Below are positions 21,490 through 29,722 of a stretch of 64,000 bases of DNA, piece by piece. A model generated the notes under the pieces. It made no database searches. It saw only the letters and a program-made list of their open reading frames with translations, and was not told the DNA's origin. Position numbers and translations under genes: made by a program. The first letter of the stretch is position 1. Each line of letters opens with the position of its first letter. The DNA comes from Zoogloea sp. 1C4 (GTDB taxonomy: Bacteria; Pseudomonadota; Gammaproteobacteria; Burkholderiales; Rhodocyclaceae), in assembly GCF_009469605.1 (NCBI RefSeq), contig NZ_SSXU01000001.1:248001-312000 (forward strand), in the 5' to 3' direction.

Positions 21490-22797
21490 TTACGCCTTCC
21501 GCCCGGCGTCCTTCGCTTTCCGCACCTCCAGGTACTGAAGCAGCCGGTAGGTGCCCCAGCCGATCAGCCCCGCCCCCATCACGAACCCCCCGTAGGCGAT
21601 CGGCCACGGAATGCCCTCGGTCATCATCGAGAACTCCGACATCCCGCCAATCCCCGCCAGGATGTTGATCGGCATGAACACCATGCCCAGCACCGTCAGC
21701 TGGGACACCCGCTGGTTCTGGTTGATGTTGATGAAGCCGATCGTCGCGTCCATCAGAAAGTTGATCTTGTCGAACAGGAAGGCCGTGTGGCTGTTGAGGG
21801 ATTCGATGTCCCGCAATATCTGCCGGGTGTCGTCCTGCTGGCCCGGCGACAGCACCCTGCCGCGCATCAGGAAGGACAGCGCCCGCTGGGTATCGAGGAT
21901 GTTGCTGCGGATACGCCCGTTGATGTCCTCCTCCTCGGCGATCACCGCCAACGTTGTCGCCGCCTCGCCGTCGCTCATGGTCGCGCCCAGCACCTGCCGG
22001 CCCACCTCGCCGAGCTTGGCGTAGATGTTCTCCAGCGCGTCGGCGCAGTACTCCACGTCGGCCCCGTAGAGGTCGATCAGCAGATCGAGACAGTCCGTCA
22101 CGTAGCCCGGCTGGGCGTGGGTGCGCCGGCGCTGCAGGCGGAAGACGGGTAGTTCCTCATTGCGCACCGTGAACAGCACGCCAGCGTGGAGGATGAACAG
22201 CACCGGCACGCTGCGCGCGTCGCCGTCCCTATCGAGCAGGAAATTGGAATGCAGGTGGATGTCGCCATCCTCCTCCACCTGAAAGCGTGAGCTCACCTCC
22301 AGGTCGGTCGCCTCGCCCGGATCGGGCAGGCGCACGCCGAAGCGTTCGCCCACGTAGGCGCGCTCGGCCGGCGTCGGATTGACCAGATCCACCCACATGG
22401 GCGTGATCCCGTCCATGTCCTGCCGGCCGGTGATCGGCCGCTGGCGCAGGCGGCCCTCCACCAGCTCGAAGGCATTGAGCTGACTGTCCGACACCGCCGC
22501 CTCGGGGCTGCCGGCCAGCCGGGCCCGCAGCGGTTCGGCCACCTCCCACAGCACCTCCTGCCGGCGGCTCGCCGCGAGCTGCTTCCACAGCAGCTCCGCA
22601 TCGTCCGGCGCAAGCGCGTCGAACAACCGCCCGATCTCGCCCGCCGGCAAGCGCGCCAGCAGGGTCTGGATCTCGGCGAGGTGCTTGCGGTGGACCATCA
22701 CCTCCACCAGCTGGCGGCGAGGCATGTTCTGGTTATGCACCACATCCTCCACCAGCCGATGTTTTCGCAGCAGCTCCTCGATGTTGTTGGCGGACAT
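21490..22797 (-). CDS. CorA-family divalent cation transporter with MgtE-like N-terminal region
   Basis: A 435-residue inner-membrane protein. Residues 1-95 form a helical region resembling the MgtE N domain (LLARLPAGEIGRLFDALAPDDA). A CorA-like cytoplasmic domain and long helix follow, and two membrane spans near the C-terminus (LTVLGMVFMPINILAGI and WPIAYGGFVMGAGLIGWGTY). The pore signature GMN of classical CorA is replaced by G385-M386-S387 in GIGGMSEF. Ion choice is therefore uncertain (Mg2+ or another divalent ion). It converges with rhlE. Confidence 0.85.
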   Translation of the reverse strand: MSANNIEELLRKHRLVEDVVHNQNMPRRQLVEVMVHRKHLAEIQTLLARLPAGEIGRLFDALAPDDAELLWKQLAASRRQEVLWEVAEPLRARLAGSPEAAVSDSQLNAFELVEGRLRQRPITGRQDMDGITPMWVDLVNPTPAERAYVGERFGVRLPDPGEATDLEVSSRFQVEEDGDIHLHSNFLLDRDGDARSVPVLFILHAGVLFTVRNEELPVFRLQRRRTHAQPGYVTDCLDLLIDLYGADVEYCADALENIYAKLGEVGRQVLGATMSDGEAATTLAVIAEEEDINGRIRSNILDTQRALSFLMRGRVLSPGQQDDTRQILRDIESLNSHTAFLFDKINFLMDATIGFININQNQRVSQLTVLGMVFMPINILAGIGGMSEFSMMTEGIPWPIAYGGFVMGAGLIGWGTYRLLQYLEVRKAKDAGRKA

Positions 22798-22933
22798 GTC
22801 TTCCTTTGCTGTTGGCCGGGCCCGGCAGCCAGCTTAAGGCCTGCCTGTAACGCCCGCGTGACAGCCGCCTCAGCCATCAAAGCTCAACATATCCATCACG
22901 GCGCGTTCATCTTGCGCCGCTACGGTTGCGGGC

Positions 22934-23770
22934 ATGCAGCAAGTGCGCACCCTCTTCCTCTCCGACATCCACCTCGGCACGCGGGCCTGCCAGGCGGACC
23001 ATCTGCTGGAATTCCTGCGTGACTACCAGGCCGAGCAGACCTACCTCATCGGCGACATCGTCGACTTCTGGGCCATGCACCGCAGCATCTGCTGGCTGCC
23101 CAGCCACAACACCGTCGTCCAGAAGCTCCTGCGCCGGGCCCGCCACGGGGAGCGCATCGTGTTCATCCCCGGCAACCACGACGAGGTGCTGCGCGACTAC
23201 GTGGGCAACGCCTTCGGCGGCGTCGAGGTGCTGCCCGAGGTGATCCACGAGACCGCCGACGGCAAGCGCCTGCTGCTGATCCACGGCGACATCTTCGACC
23301 AGGTGACGCGCCACCACCGCTGGGTCGCGGTGCTCGGCGACGTGGCCTACAACCAGCTGGTGCGCCTCAACCTGTGGCTGTCGTGGGTGCGCCGCAAGCT
23401 CGGCTGCTCGGGTTACTGGTCGCTGGCCGGCTACGCCAAGCGACGCATCAAGACGGCCCTCAACTTCATCTTCGATTTCGAGGATTCAGCCATCCGCCAC
23501 GCCCGCGAGCGCGGCCTCGACGGCGTGGTCTGCGGCCATATCCACTGGGCAACGATCAAGGAGATCGGCGGCCTGCTCTACGTAAATTGCGGCGACTGGG
23601 TCGATTCGTGCACCGCCATCGTCGAACACTTCGACGGCCGGCTGGAGCTGGTGGTGTGGGGTGCCGGCCGGCCCCTCGCGCTTCCGGCCGCGGTCGAAGA
23701 CGACGCGCCCCAGGCCATCCCATCCCCCGCCGCCGAAGCTGCCGGCGTTGCCATGAAAGCCTCCCGATGA
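22934..23770 (+). CDS. LpxH-like UDP-2,3-diacylglucosamine diphosphatase family metallophosphoesterase
   Basis: A 278-residue calcineurin-like phosphoesterase. Metal-binding motifs are complete: SDIHLG (Asp10, His12), GDIVDFW, GNHDE, HGD and GHIH. The family includes LpxH, which cleaves UDP-diacyl-GlcN to lipid X, and related enzymes of uncertain substrate; length and the segment VRRKLGCSGYWSLAGYAKRR fit the LpxH-related group usually found beside a glycosyltransferase. Its stop overlaps the next ATG (ATGA), so the two genes are coupled. The last 40 residues are Ala/Pro-rich and poorly conserved. Confidence 0.82.
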   Translation: MQQVRTLFLSDIHLGTRACQADHLLEFLRDYQAEQTYLIGDIVDFWAMHRSICWLPSHNTVVQKLLRRARHGERIVFIPGNHDEVLRDYVGNAFGGVEVLPEVIHETADGKRLLLIHGDIFDQVTRHHRWVAVLGDVAYNQLVRLNLWLSWVRRKLGCSGYWSLAGYAKRRIKTALNFIFDFEDSAIRHARERGLDGVVCGHIHWATIKEIGGLLYVNCGDWVDSCTAIVEHFDGRLELVVWGAGRPLALPAAVEDDAPQAIPSPAAEAAGVAMKASR

Positions 23771-24969
23771 TGCGTGTGCTGATGGTTTCGGACGTGTATT
23801 TCCCGCGCATCAACGGCGTGTCCACCTCGATGGAAACCTTCCGCCGGGCGCTGGCCGGCGAAGGCGTCGAGGTGCGCCTGGTGGTGCCCCGCTACGGCGA
23901 CGAGCCCGACGAGCCGGGCATCGTCCGCGTGCCCGGCCGGCGCCTGCCCAACGACCCGGAAGACCGGCTGGTATCCTGGCACGGCATGCACCGCCGGGCG
24001 CTGGAAGCCGCCGCCGACTGCGACCTGATCCACATCCAGACACCCTTCATCGCCCACTACGCGGGCCTCGCCGCCGCGCGCCATCTGGGCATGCCGGTGG
24101 TCGTCACCTACCACACGCTGTTCGAGGAATACCTCCAGCACTACGTGCCTTTCCTCCCCGCCAGCTGGCTGCGCGGGCTGGCCCGGCGCTTCTCGCGGCG
24201 GCAGTGCAACGGGGTGGATGCGGTGGTCGTGCCCTCGTCGGCCATGGCCGGTCGGCTTGGCGGCTATGGCGTGACGACGCCGATGGAGATCCTGCCCACC
24301 GGCATCCCGCTGGCGCGTTTCTCGAAGGGCGACGGCAGCGCCTTCCGCCAGCGCCACGGCATCAGCGCCGACCGCCCGCTGGCGCTTTACGTGGGCCGCG
24401 TCGCCCACGAGAAGAACATCGGTTTCCTGATCGAGGCTTTTGCCGAGGCGATTCGCCACAGCCCGGACGCCCTCCTCCTCGTTACCGGCGAAGGCCCGGC
24501 AATGGACGACCTGCGCCGTCAGGCCGCGCGGCTCGGGCTGGAGGCCTCGGTGCGCTTTCTAGGCTATCTCGACCGGGAGCGCGACCTGCCAGACTGCTAC
24601 GCGGCCGCCACCCTGTTCGTCTTCGCGTCCCGCACCGAAACCCAGGGGCTGGTGCTGATCGAAGCCCTGGCTGCCGGCACGCCGGTGGTGGCGCTGGCGG
24701 CGATGGGCACCGCCGACATCCTGGCCGATGCGCCGGGCTGTATCGCCGCACCGGATGAGCCCGGCGCCTTCGGCCGGATCGTCGGCACCCTGCTGGCCGA
24801 TCCGCCGGCCTGCCAGGCGCTGGCCGAGCAGGCACCGGTCACGGCCGCGGGATGGTCCGATATGGCGATGGCCGGTCGCCTGGCCGACTTCTACCGCAAG
24901 ACCCTGGCACGCCATCCGGCCCACCGCCGTGTCGTCCCGTCCCCGGAGAGCCCGGAAGCCGTGTCCTGA
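23767..24969 (+). CDS. Glycosyltransferase, GT4 family
   Basis: A 400-residue GT-B-fold transferase. The N-terminal domain starts with VLMVSDVYFPRINGVSTSMETF, typical of GT4 enzymes that glycosylate lipids. The C-terminal domain has the nucleotide-sugar-binding E-x7-E region (SRTETQGLVLIEALAAGTPVV). ATG 23767 overlaps the phosphoesterase stop by 4 bases. The pair probably acts on a membrane glycolipid; donor and acceptor cannot be told from sequence. Confidence 0.87.
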   Translation: MMRVLMVSDVYFPRINGVSTSMETFRRALAGEGVEVRLVVPRYGDEPDEPGIVRVPGRRLPNDPEDRLVSWHGMHRRALEAAADCDLIHIQTPFIAHYAGLAAARHLGMPVVVTYHTLFEEYLQHYVPFLPASWLRGLARRFSRRQCNGVDAVVVPSSAMAGRLGGYGVTTPMEILPTGIPLARFSKGDGSAFRQRHGISADRPLALYVGRVAHEKNIGFLIEAFAEAIRHSPDALLLVTGEGPAMDDLRRQAARLGLEASVRFLGYLDRERDLPDCYAAATLFVFASRTETQGLVLIEALAAGTPVVALAAMGTADILADAPGCIAAPDEPGAFGRIVGTLLADPPACQALAEQAPVTAAGWSDMAMAGRLADFYRKTLARHPAHRRVVPSPESPEAVS

Positions 24970-25018
24970 GCATCCGCCCAAGCCCGAATCACCGTCGAAA
25001 CCCGGAGGAGCCCCTGCG

Positions 25019-25276
25019 ATGAACAGCGTCTATTGCTACCACTGCATGACCTACCATCAACCGGAAGCGATGCAGAAGATCGTCAGCGGGGGCCGTACCC
25101 GCTGGCGCTGCATCCGCTCCATCGAGGCCAGCCGGCGCCCGGTGAGCGAGCGCGACGCCTTCGGCCAGCAACAATCCCAGCGCAACCTCGCCCAGTCCCA
25201 ATCCCTGCGGACGCAAGCCTTCCGCGTCACCGGAAGCAGAAAACCGCTTCCATCCAGCATGACGTCATCAAACTGA
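25019..25276 (+). CDS. Small protein with N-terminal CxxC-x3-H motif
   Basis: An 85-residue protein starting MNSVYCYHCMTYHQPEAMQ. Cys6, Cys9 and His13, with Cys28 in RWRCIRS, could form a zinc site. The rest is Gln/Ser/Arg-rich and probably disordered. A strong ribosome-binding site (GGAGGAG, 9 bases before ATG) supports expression. Function unknown; the motif suggests a zinc-ribbon remnant. Confidence 0.65.
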   Translation: MNSVYCYHCMTYHQPEAMQKIVSGGRTRWRCIRSIEASRRPVSERDAFGQQQSQRNLAQSQSLRTQAFRVTGSRKPLPSSMTSSN

Positions 25277-25328
25277 AGCCCGGCGCGTGAATACTGCAGC
25301 GCTTCGCCACTCGAACCGGAGCGCCCTC

Positions 25329-25487
25329 ATGCATGAAATCGATGGCCTGCCCGCCTGGCTGTGCCACGTGCTCCGCTGGATCACGGAAACCACCCGTGCG
25401 TCGCGGCTCGCCCGCCTGTCCACCCTCGGCCTGCAGATTCCCCGCGACAGCGCACCTCAGGCCGAGCGCTGGCTCCACGAACGCTGA
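25329..25487 (+). CDS. Possible small protein, unknown
   Basis: A 52-residue frame starting MHEIDGLPAWLCHVLRW with CGGAG 8 bases upstream. Coding character is moderate and no family is recognised, so it may be non-coding. Confidence 0.35.
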   Translation: MHEIDGLPAWLCHVLRWITETTRASRLARLSTLGLQIPRDSAPQAERWLHER

Positions 25488-25830
25488 ACCAGCCAGTCAG
25501 GCCCCCGCCCTCGTCGGATCACCCGCATCTGAGCGGGCCGGGGCCTCAGGTGCGCGTCGACATCACCTGTCGATGGAAAGACCCGCGCCCCACGCGCGTC
25601 GAGTGTCAGCCCATGTTGGCGCCAGCCATCGCGCATTTCAGCCCGATTCCTTCAGCCCACCCCGCTCGCAGATTCACGATGGGCGACATGCGGCTCCAGG
25701 TCGGCGGCGCTGCCCGGTTAGCGTCGCCGGCATTCCTGCGACATGGGCTCGGGCACGCTTTCTGCTGCTTGCCACGGGTATTCCCCCAACCCCAACCCAG
25801 CGGCAATTCTTGCCGCAAAGGAGGCAAGCA
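25488..25830. other. Gene-free stretch before the 255-aa gene
   Basis: I see no convincing gene here. A frame continuous with the downstream gene is open back to 25333, but its translation is Arg/Pro/Ala-rich and lacks a ribosome-binding site. The region presumably holds the promoter of the gene at 25831. Confidence 0.4.
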
Positions 25831-26598
25831 ATGGCCATTCGAGAAGTCGGCACGCCGATGACGGCAAGCCAGCGCCGCAGTTACCGCGAAGCCCCGGACA
25901 GCAGCTTCCAGGAGACCTATCGGGCAGCCTTCCAAGCCCGGATGGCGGCGGGCAGCGATGGGCAGGCGAGCGCGGACGTGGGCACACTCGAGCGCCTGCT
26001 CGGCACGACGCATACTGAGTTGTCGGCGCTGCGTGGCGTCAGCGACGCAAGCCAGGCTGCTTACGCGGCGATCCTGAACAAGGCCTACGACGCAGGCGAT
26101 CTGGGTGATGCCCGCCAGTTTCTGGCGACGCTGTCAGCCCTTGAGCTGGACGCCGTGCGCCAGAATCATGGCCTCGCAGACCCCATCGATACCGCCACGC
26201 TCAGCGAAGAAGGCGCGGCCAACCTGCTCCTGCCCGAGGGCTATAGCGTTGATCTGAACCACGACGGAATCGACGAAGTGGGCGCCGCGCGCACCGCCCA
26301 CTTCCCACCCCGGGACGCCCCCGCCGAATTCCGCGAAGCGTGGTTCCAGGCCACGGCGGGCATGGACGAGGGCAGCATGATGACCTACGGCCTGATGATG
26401 CACGGCGCCATCTATGGCATGCAGATCGACGGCCAAAGCCAGGGACCGCGATACGCACCAGACAGCATGGACAGCTATCGCCGGATCGTCAGCGACTACC
26501 TGGCTTCGCTGGAGGCTCAGAAGGCCTTTCTGGCCGACGGGCAGTATGAACGCGACAAACGTTTCTTTACGCAGCTGGACGCGTTGCTGAACACCTGA
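25831..26598 (+). CDS. Hypothetical protein with an EF-hand-like loop
   Basis: A 255-residue soluble protein without a signal peptide, preceded by AAAGGAGG. Residues 141-152 (DLNHDGIDEVGA) match the first half of a calcium-binding EF-hand loop, but position 12 is Ala rather than Glu. The rest is mainly helical. The gene converges with the sensor kinase, 19 bases away. Function unknown. Confidence 0.65.
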   Translation: MAIREVGTPMTASQRRSYREAPDSSFQETYRAAFQARMAAGSDGQASADVGTLERLLGTTHTELSALRGVSDASQAAYAAILNKAYDAGDLGDARQFLATLSALELDAVRQNHGLADPIDTATLSEEGAANLLLPEGYSVDLNHDGIDEVGAARTAHFPPRDAPAEFREAWFQATAGMDEGSMMTYGLMMHGAIYGMQIDGQSQGPRYAPDSMDSYRRIVSDYLASLEAQKAFLADGQYERDKRFFTQLDALLNT

Positions 26599-26617
26599 AG
26601 CCCTGGCCGTTCATCGA

Positions 26618-27685
26618 CTATCGATGACAGGGGATCGAGAACGTGAAGCGGGTGCCCCCGCGCTTGCCGGCGGCACATCCGACGCTCCCACCGTGGGCTT
26701 GGACGATGGCGCGGACGATGGCCAGACCCAATCCGCTGCCACTACGGTTGCGCGCTCGGGAGTCGTCACCGCGGACGAAGGCCTCGAAGATGTGGGCCGC
26801 CACCGCTTCGGGTATCCCCGGCCCCTCGTCCTCGATGCCGAGCGTGAACGCCTCGCCATCGCATTCGCCTTCAATGCACAACACCCCGGGCTTTGCATAA
26901 CGCCGCGCGTTTTCCAGCAACGCAATCACGACCTGCCGGATACGCGCCACATCGCACTCGACCTGGCAGGACGGCAGGCGTACGTCGAGGGCAAGCTGGG
27001 CGGCCCGCAGATCCGGTTCGACAAGCTCGACGGTGGCGCGGATCTCCGCCGCCAGATCGACGACATCGGTACGCAGGCTCAGATGGCCGCTATCGGCCAG
27101 GCTCAACACGCGCAGATCCTCGATCAGGCGGGACAAGCCCTCGACCTGCGCGAGCAGACTGCGGAACAAAGCCTCGTCGGGCGGGAACACGCCTTCGGCC
27201 AATCCCTGCAGACGCCCACGCAGAATGGTGACCGGCGTTCTGAGTTCGTGAGCAATGGCCGCATTCCAGATGACAAGCTCGCCGGTCATGCGCTGCAGGC
27301 GCTCGGCCATGGAGTTGAAGTCCTCCACCAGCGCAGAGGCTTCGCCAGGCGAGTGATCCTCGGCATGGGCCCGGGCGTCGAGGTCACCGTGGGCAAGCCG
27401 CCGCACGCTCTCCGTCACCGAGTTGAGGGGCTGGATGATGCGCCGGGAAAAGCGGGTCGCCGTGTGCACCGCGAGCGCGAGGCCCAGGAGCGTGATCGCT
27501 GCGATCAGGATCCACTCCGAGGTGGTCGGCGGCCAGCTATCCGCGGTCGGAGAGACCAGGGACGGATTGAGCCGCATTGCGATGGCGTAGAACACGTAGA
27601 AGCTGACATGCAGCAGCAACATCACGCTCAGGGCCATCGCCGACATGGACAGCACAAGCTGGCGACTCAGGCCAGACTTGCTCAT
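26618..27685 (-). CDS. Two-component sensor histidine kinase (BaeS/AdeS-like)
   Basis: A 355-residue inner-membrane kinase. Two membrane spans (about 12-34 and 57-75) flank a very short periplasmic loop. HAMP, HisKA (IAHELRTPVTILRG, with the phospho-His) and an ATPase domain with DEGPGIP and GSGLGLAI follow. Its ATG shares one base with the regulator stop (TGATG). The short loop suggests membrane or intramembrane stress sensing. It probably controls the divergent RND pump, as AdeS does for AdeABC. Confidence 0.9.
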   Translation of the reverse strand: MSKSGLSRQLVLSMSAMALSVMLLLHVSFYVFYAIAMRLNPSLVSPTADSWPPTTSEWILIAAITLLGLALAVHTATRFSRRIIQPLNSVTESVRRLAHGDLDARAHAEDHSPGEASALVEDFNSMAERLQRMTGELVIWNAAIAHELRTPVTILRGRLQGLAEGVFPPDEALFRSLLAQVEGLSRLIEDLRVLSLADSGHLSLRTDVVDLAAEIRATVELVEPDLRAAQLALDVRLPSCQVECDVARIRQVVIALLENARRYAKPGVLCIEGECDGEAFTLGIEDEGPGIPEAVAAHIFEAFVRGDDSRARNRSGSGLGLAIVRAIVQAHGGSVGCAAGKRGGTRFTFSIPCHR

Positions 27686-28419
27686 CAGGCGGTCTCCTCG
27701 AGGCGGTAGCCGACACCCCGCAGACTCACGGGCACGCCCTCGACGCCCACATCCTCCAGCTTTCGGCGCAGCTTGCTGATGTGGCTATCGACCGTCCGCT
27801 CCAGCACCTCCCCCTCCGGCAGGCAGGCGGCGATCAGCTCGGCCCGGCTGAAAACCCGACGCGGAGCCCGGGCCAGGTGGGCCAGAAGACGGAACTCGGT
27901 CAAGGTCAGGTTCAGGACGTGACGCGAGGCATCGTCACGCACCACGGCCACCCTGAACGCCTCGAGATCGATCTCCAGCGAGCCCACACGCAGCACCTCG
28001 CGACTTTCAAAGTCGACGCGACGCGTCCGTCTCAGCACGGCACGCACCCGGGCAGCCACCTCGGCCGGATTGAAGGGCTTCACCACGTAGTCGTCCGCGC
28101 CGATCCTGAGGGCCATCAGCTTGTCGATGTCCTGATCGTGGGCGGTCACCATGATGACGGGCGTCTGCCCCCGCGCCCGGACCTCGGACAGAACCTGCCA
28201 GCCATCCACGCAGGGCATCCGCACGTCCAGCAACATCAGATCAGGCTTCAGGGCGAGGTGCATGTCGAGCGCAGCCCGACCATCCGCGGCCCACACGGCA
28301 CGTATTCCCTCCCGCGCCAGATAGGCCTTGAGGATGTCCACGATCTCCGGTTCGTCCTCTGCGATCAGCACCAGCGCCTGGGCGTCGCCACCGGCAGGTC
28401 GCTCAAAACCATGATTCAT
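27685..28419 (-). CDS. OmpR-family response regulator (BaeR/AdeR-like)
   Basis: A 244-residue regulator. The receiver has acidic EDE near residue 20, the phospho-acceptor Asp in LLDVRMP, Thr in MVTAHD and the Lys in VVKPF. A winged-helix DNA-binding domain (LTEFRLLAHLA, RTVDSHISKLRRKLE) ends the protein. ATG 28419-28417 is preferred because GAGG is 8 bases upstream; an ATG two codons earlier is too close to that site. It is cotranscribed with the kinase. Confidence 0.92.
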   Translation of the reverse strand: MNHGFERPAGGDAQALVLIAEDEPEIVDILKAYLAREGIRAVWAADGRAALDMHLALKPDLMLLDVRMPCVDGWQVLSEVRARGQTPVIMVTAHDQDIDKLMALRIGADDYVVKPFNPAEVAARVRAVLRRTRRVDFESREVLRVGSLEIDLEAFRVAVVRDDASRHVLNLTLTEFRLLAHLARAPRRVFSRAELIAACLPEGEVLERTVDSHISKLRRKLEDVGVEGVPVSLRGVGYRLEETA

Positions 28420-28447
28420 CCGCATCCTCACTGGAGATTGATGCCCG

Positions 28448-28476
28448 TCTCCATCGTTTCTCCATCCTTCTCCCGC
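28448..28476. promoter_or_regulatory. Candidate response-regulator operator: three direct repeats
   Basis: TCTCCATC occurs at 28448 and 28459, and TCTCCCGC at 28469, with 11- and 10-base steps, i.e. one helical turn. OmpR-family regulators bind such direct repeats. The site lies between the regulator gene and the divergent efflux operon. Confidence 0.45.
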
Positions 28477-28557
28477 TGAAGCCCAACACTGCGCGCCTAA
28501 GCTCGCGGTTTGATGTTCGGCCCACGTCGCGTCAAGCCCGGCCAGCCCCGATCTTCC

Positions 28558-29709
28558 ATGAGACATACAACGCTTCTTCGCAGCATTTCGCTGCTTGGGC
28601 TCTCCGTGGCACTTTCGGCCTGCACTTCCGGGGAGCCGCCGGCGCAAGCTCCCGAGCCGCCGCTCGTCTCCACCATGCAGGTCGCGCGCACTTCCGTCCG
28701 CCTGCAGGACGAACTGCCGGGGCGAGTTGCCGCCGTGCGAAGCGCAGAGATCCGCCCCCAGGTTGGCGGCATCGTACTACGCCGTCTTTTCGAGCAGGGC
28801 GCAGAGGTGCGCGAGGGGCAGGCATTGTTTCAGATCAACCCGGCCCCCTTCAAGGCAGAGGTCGAGAGTTCGGAGGCGGCCCTCAAGCGTGCCGTGGCGG
28901 CACTCGAACGCGTCAGGTTGCAGGTCGAACGCCTCGAACCCCTGGTCGAGGCCGACGCGGTGAGCCGTCAGCTCTACGATGACGCGGTATCCCAGCGCAA
29001 TCAGGCTGCGGCCGATGTCGCCCAGGCCCGCGCAACGCAGGCACGCAAGCAGCTGGATCTCGGCTTCGCCACCATCCGGGCACCGATCTCGGGACGTATC
29101 GGCGAGGAGATGGTGACCGAAGGCGCCCTGGTGGGTACCACCGATACGGCACCGATGGCGCGCATCCAGCAGATTGACCAGGTGTATGTGGATGTCCGTC
29201 AGCCGGCGTCGCGGCTCGAAGTCCTGCGTCGATCGGCGGGCCGGCCTCACGGGCCCGACGACCAGGCCACGATCCTCGACGCCCAGGGCAATCCCTATCC
29301 GGTCAAGGGTCAAATCCTGTTCTCGGGCATCAACGTGGACGCGGGAACCGGCGACGTGGTGCTGCGGATTCGCGTCGAGAACACCGAGCGCCAGCTGCTC
29401 CCGGGCATGTACGTCCGCGCCCGGGTTCCCCAGGGTGGGGCGACCGAGGGGATGCTGGTTCCGCAGCAGTCGATACTCCGGGCCGGCGACGGGCTGGCCC
29501 GCGTCTGGGTCATCGACGGATCGGGCAAGGCACACCAGAAGGCTGTCCAGCTCGGCCAGCTGGTGGATGGGCACTACCTTGTTTCCGGTGGCCTGAAGAC
29601 AGGCGACAAGCTCGTCGTGGAGGGGCTGGATCGCCTCAAGGAGGGCGACGCCGTGACCGAGCAACCGTGGAAGGGCGCGCCGCCCTCGCCCGACATGGCG
29701 AAGCACTGA
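28558..29709 (+). CDS. RND efflux periplasmic adaptor lipoprotein (AcrA/MexA/AdeA family)
   Basis: A 383-residue membrane-fusion protein with a lipoprotein signal (MRHTTLLRSISLLGLSVALSAC, Cys22). Lipoyl-like halves, an alpha-hairpin (about 95-160, rich in coiled-coil heptads), a beta-barrel and a membrane-proximal domain follow in the usual order. It links the inner-membrane pump to the outer-membrane channel. ATG 28558 puts the signal at the N-terminus; the alternative ATG 28513 would add 15 residues. First gene of a three-gene pump operon. Confidence 0.9.
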   Translation: MRHTTLLRSISLLGLSVALSACTSGEPPAQAPEPPLVSTMQVARTSVRLQDELPGRVAAVRSAEIRPQVGGIVLRRLFEQGAEVREGQALFQINPAPFKAEVESSEAALKRAVAALERVRLQVERLEPLVEADAVSRQLYDDAVSQRNQAAADVAQARATQARKQLDLGFATIRAPISGRIGEEMVTEGALVGTTDTAPMARIQQIDQVYVDVRQPASRLEVLRRSAGRPHGPDDQATILDAQGNPYPVKGQILFSGINVDAGTGDVVLRIRVENTERQLLPGMYVRARVPQGGATEGMLVPQQSILRAGDGLARVWVIDGSGKAHQKAVQLGQLVDGHYLVSGGLKTGDKLVVEGLDRLKEGDAVTEQPWKGAPPSPDMAKH

Positions 29710-29722
29710 GAAAGGATCGAGC

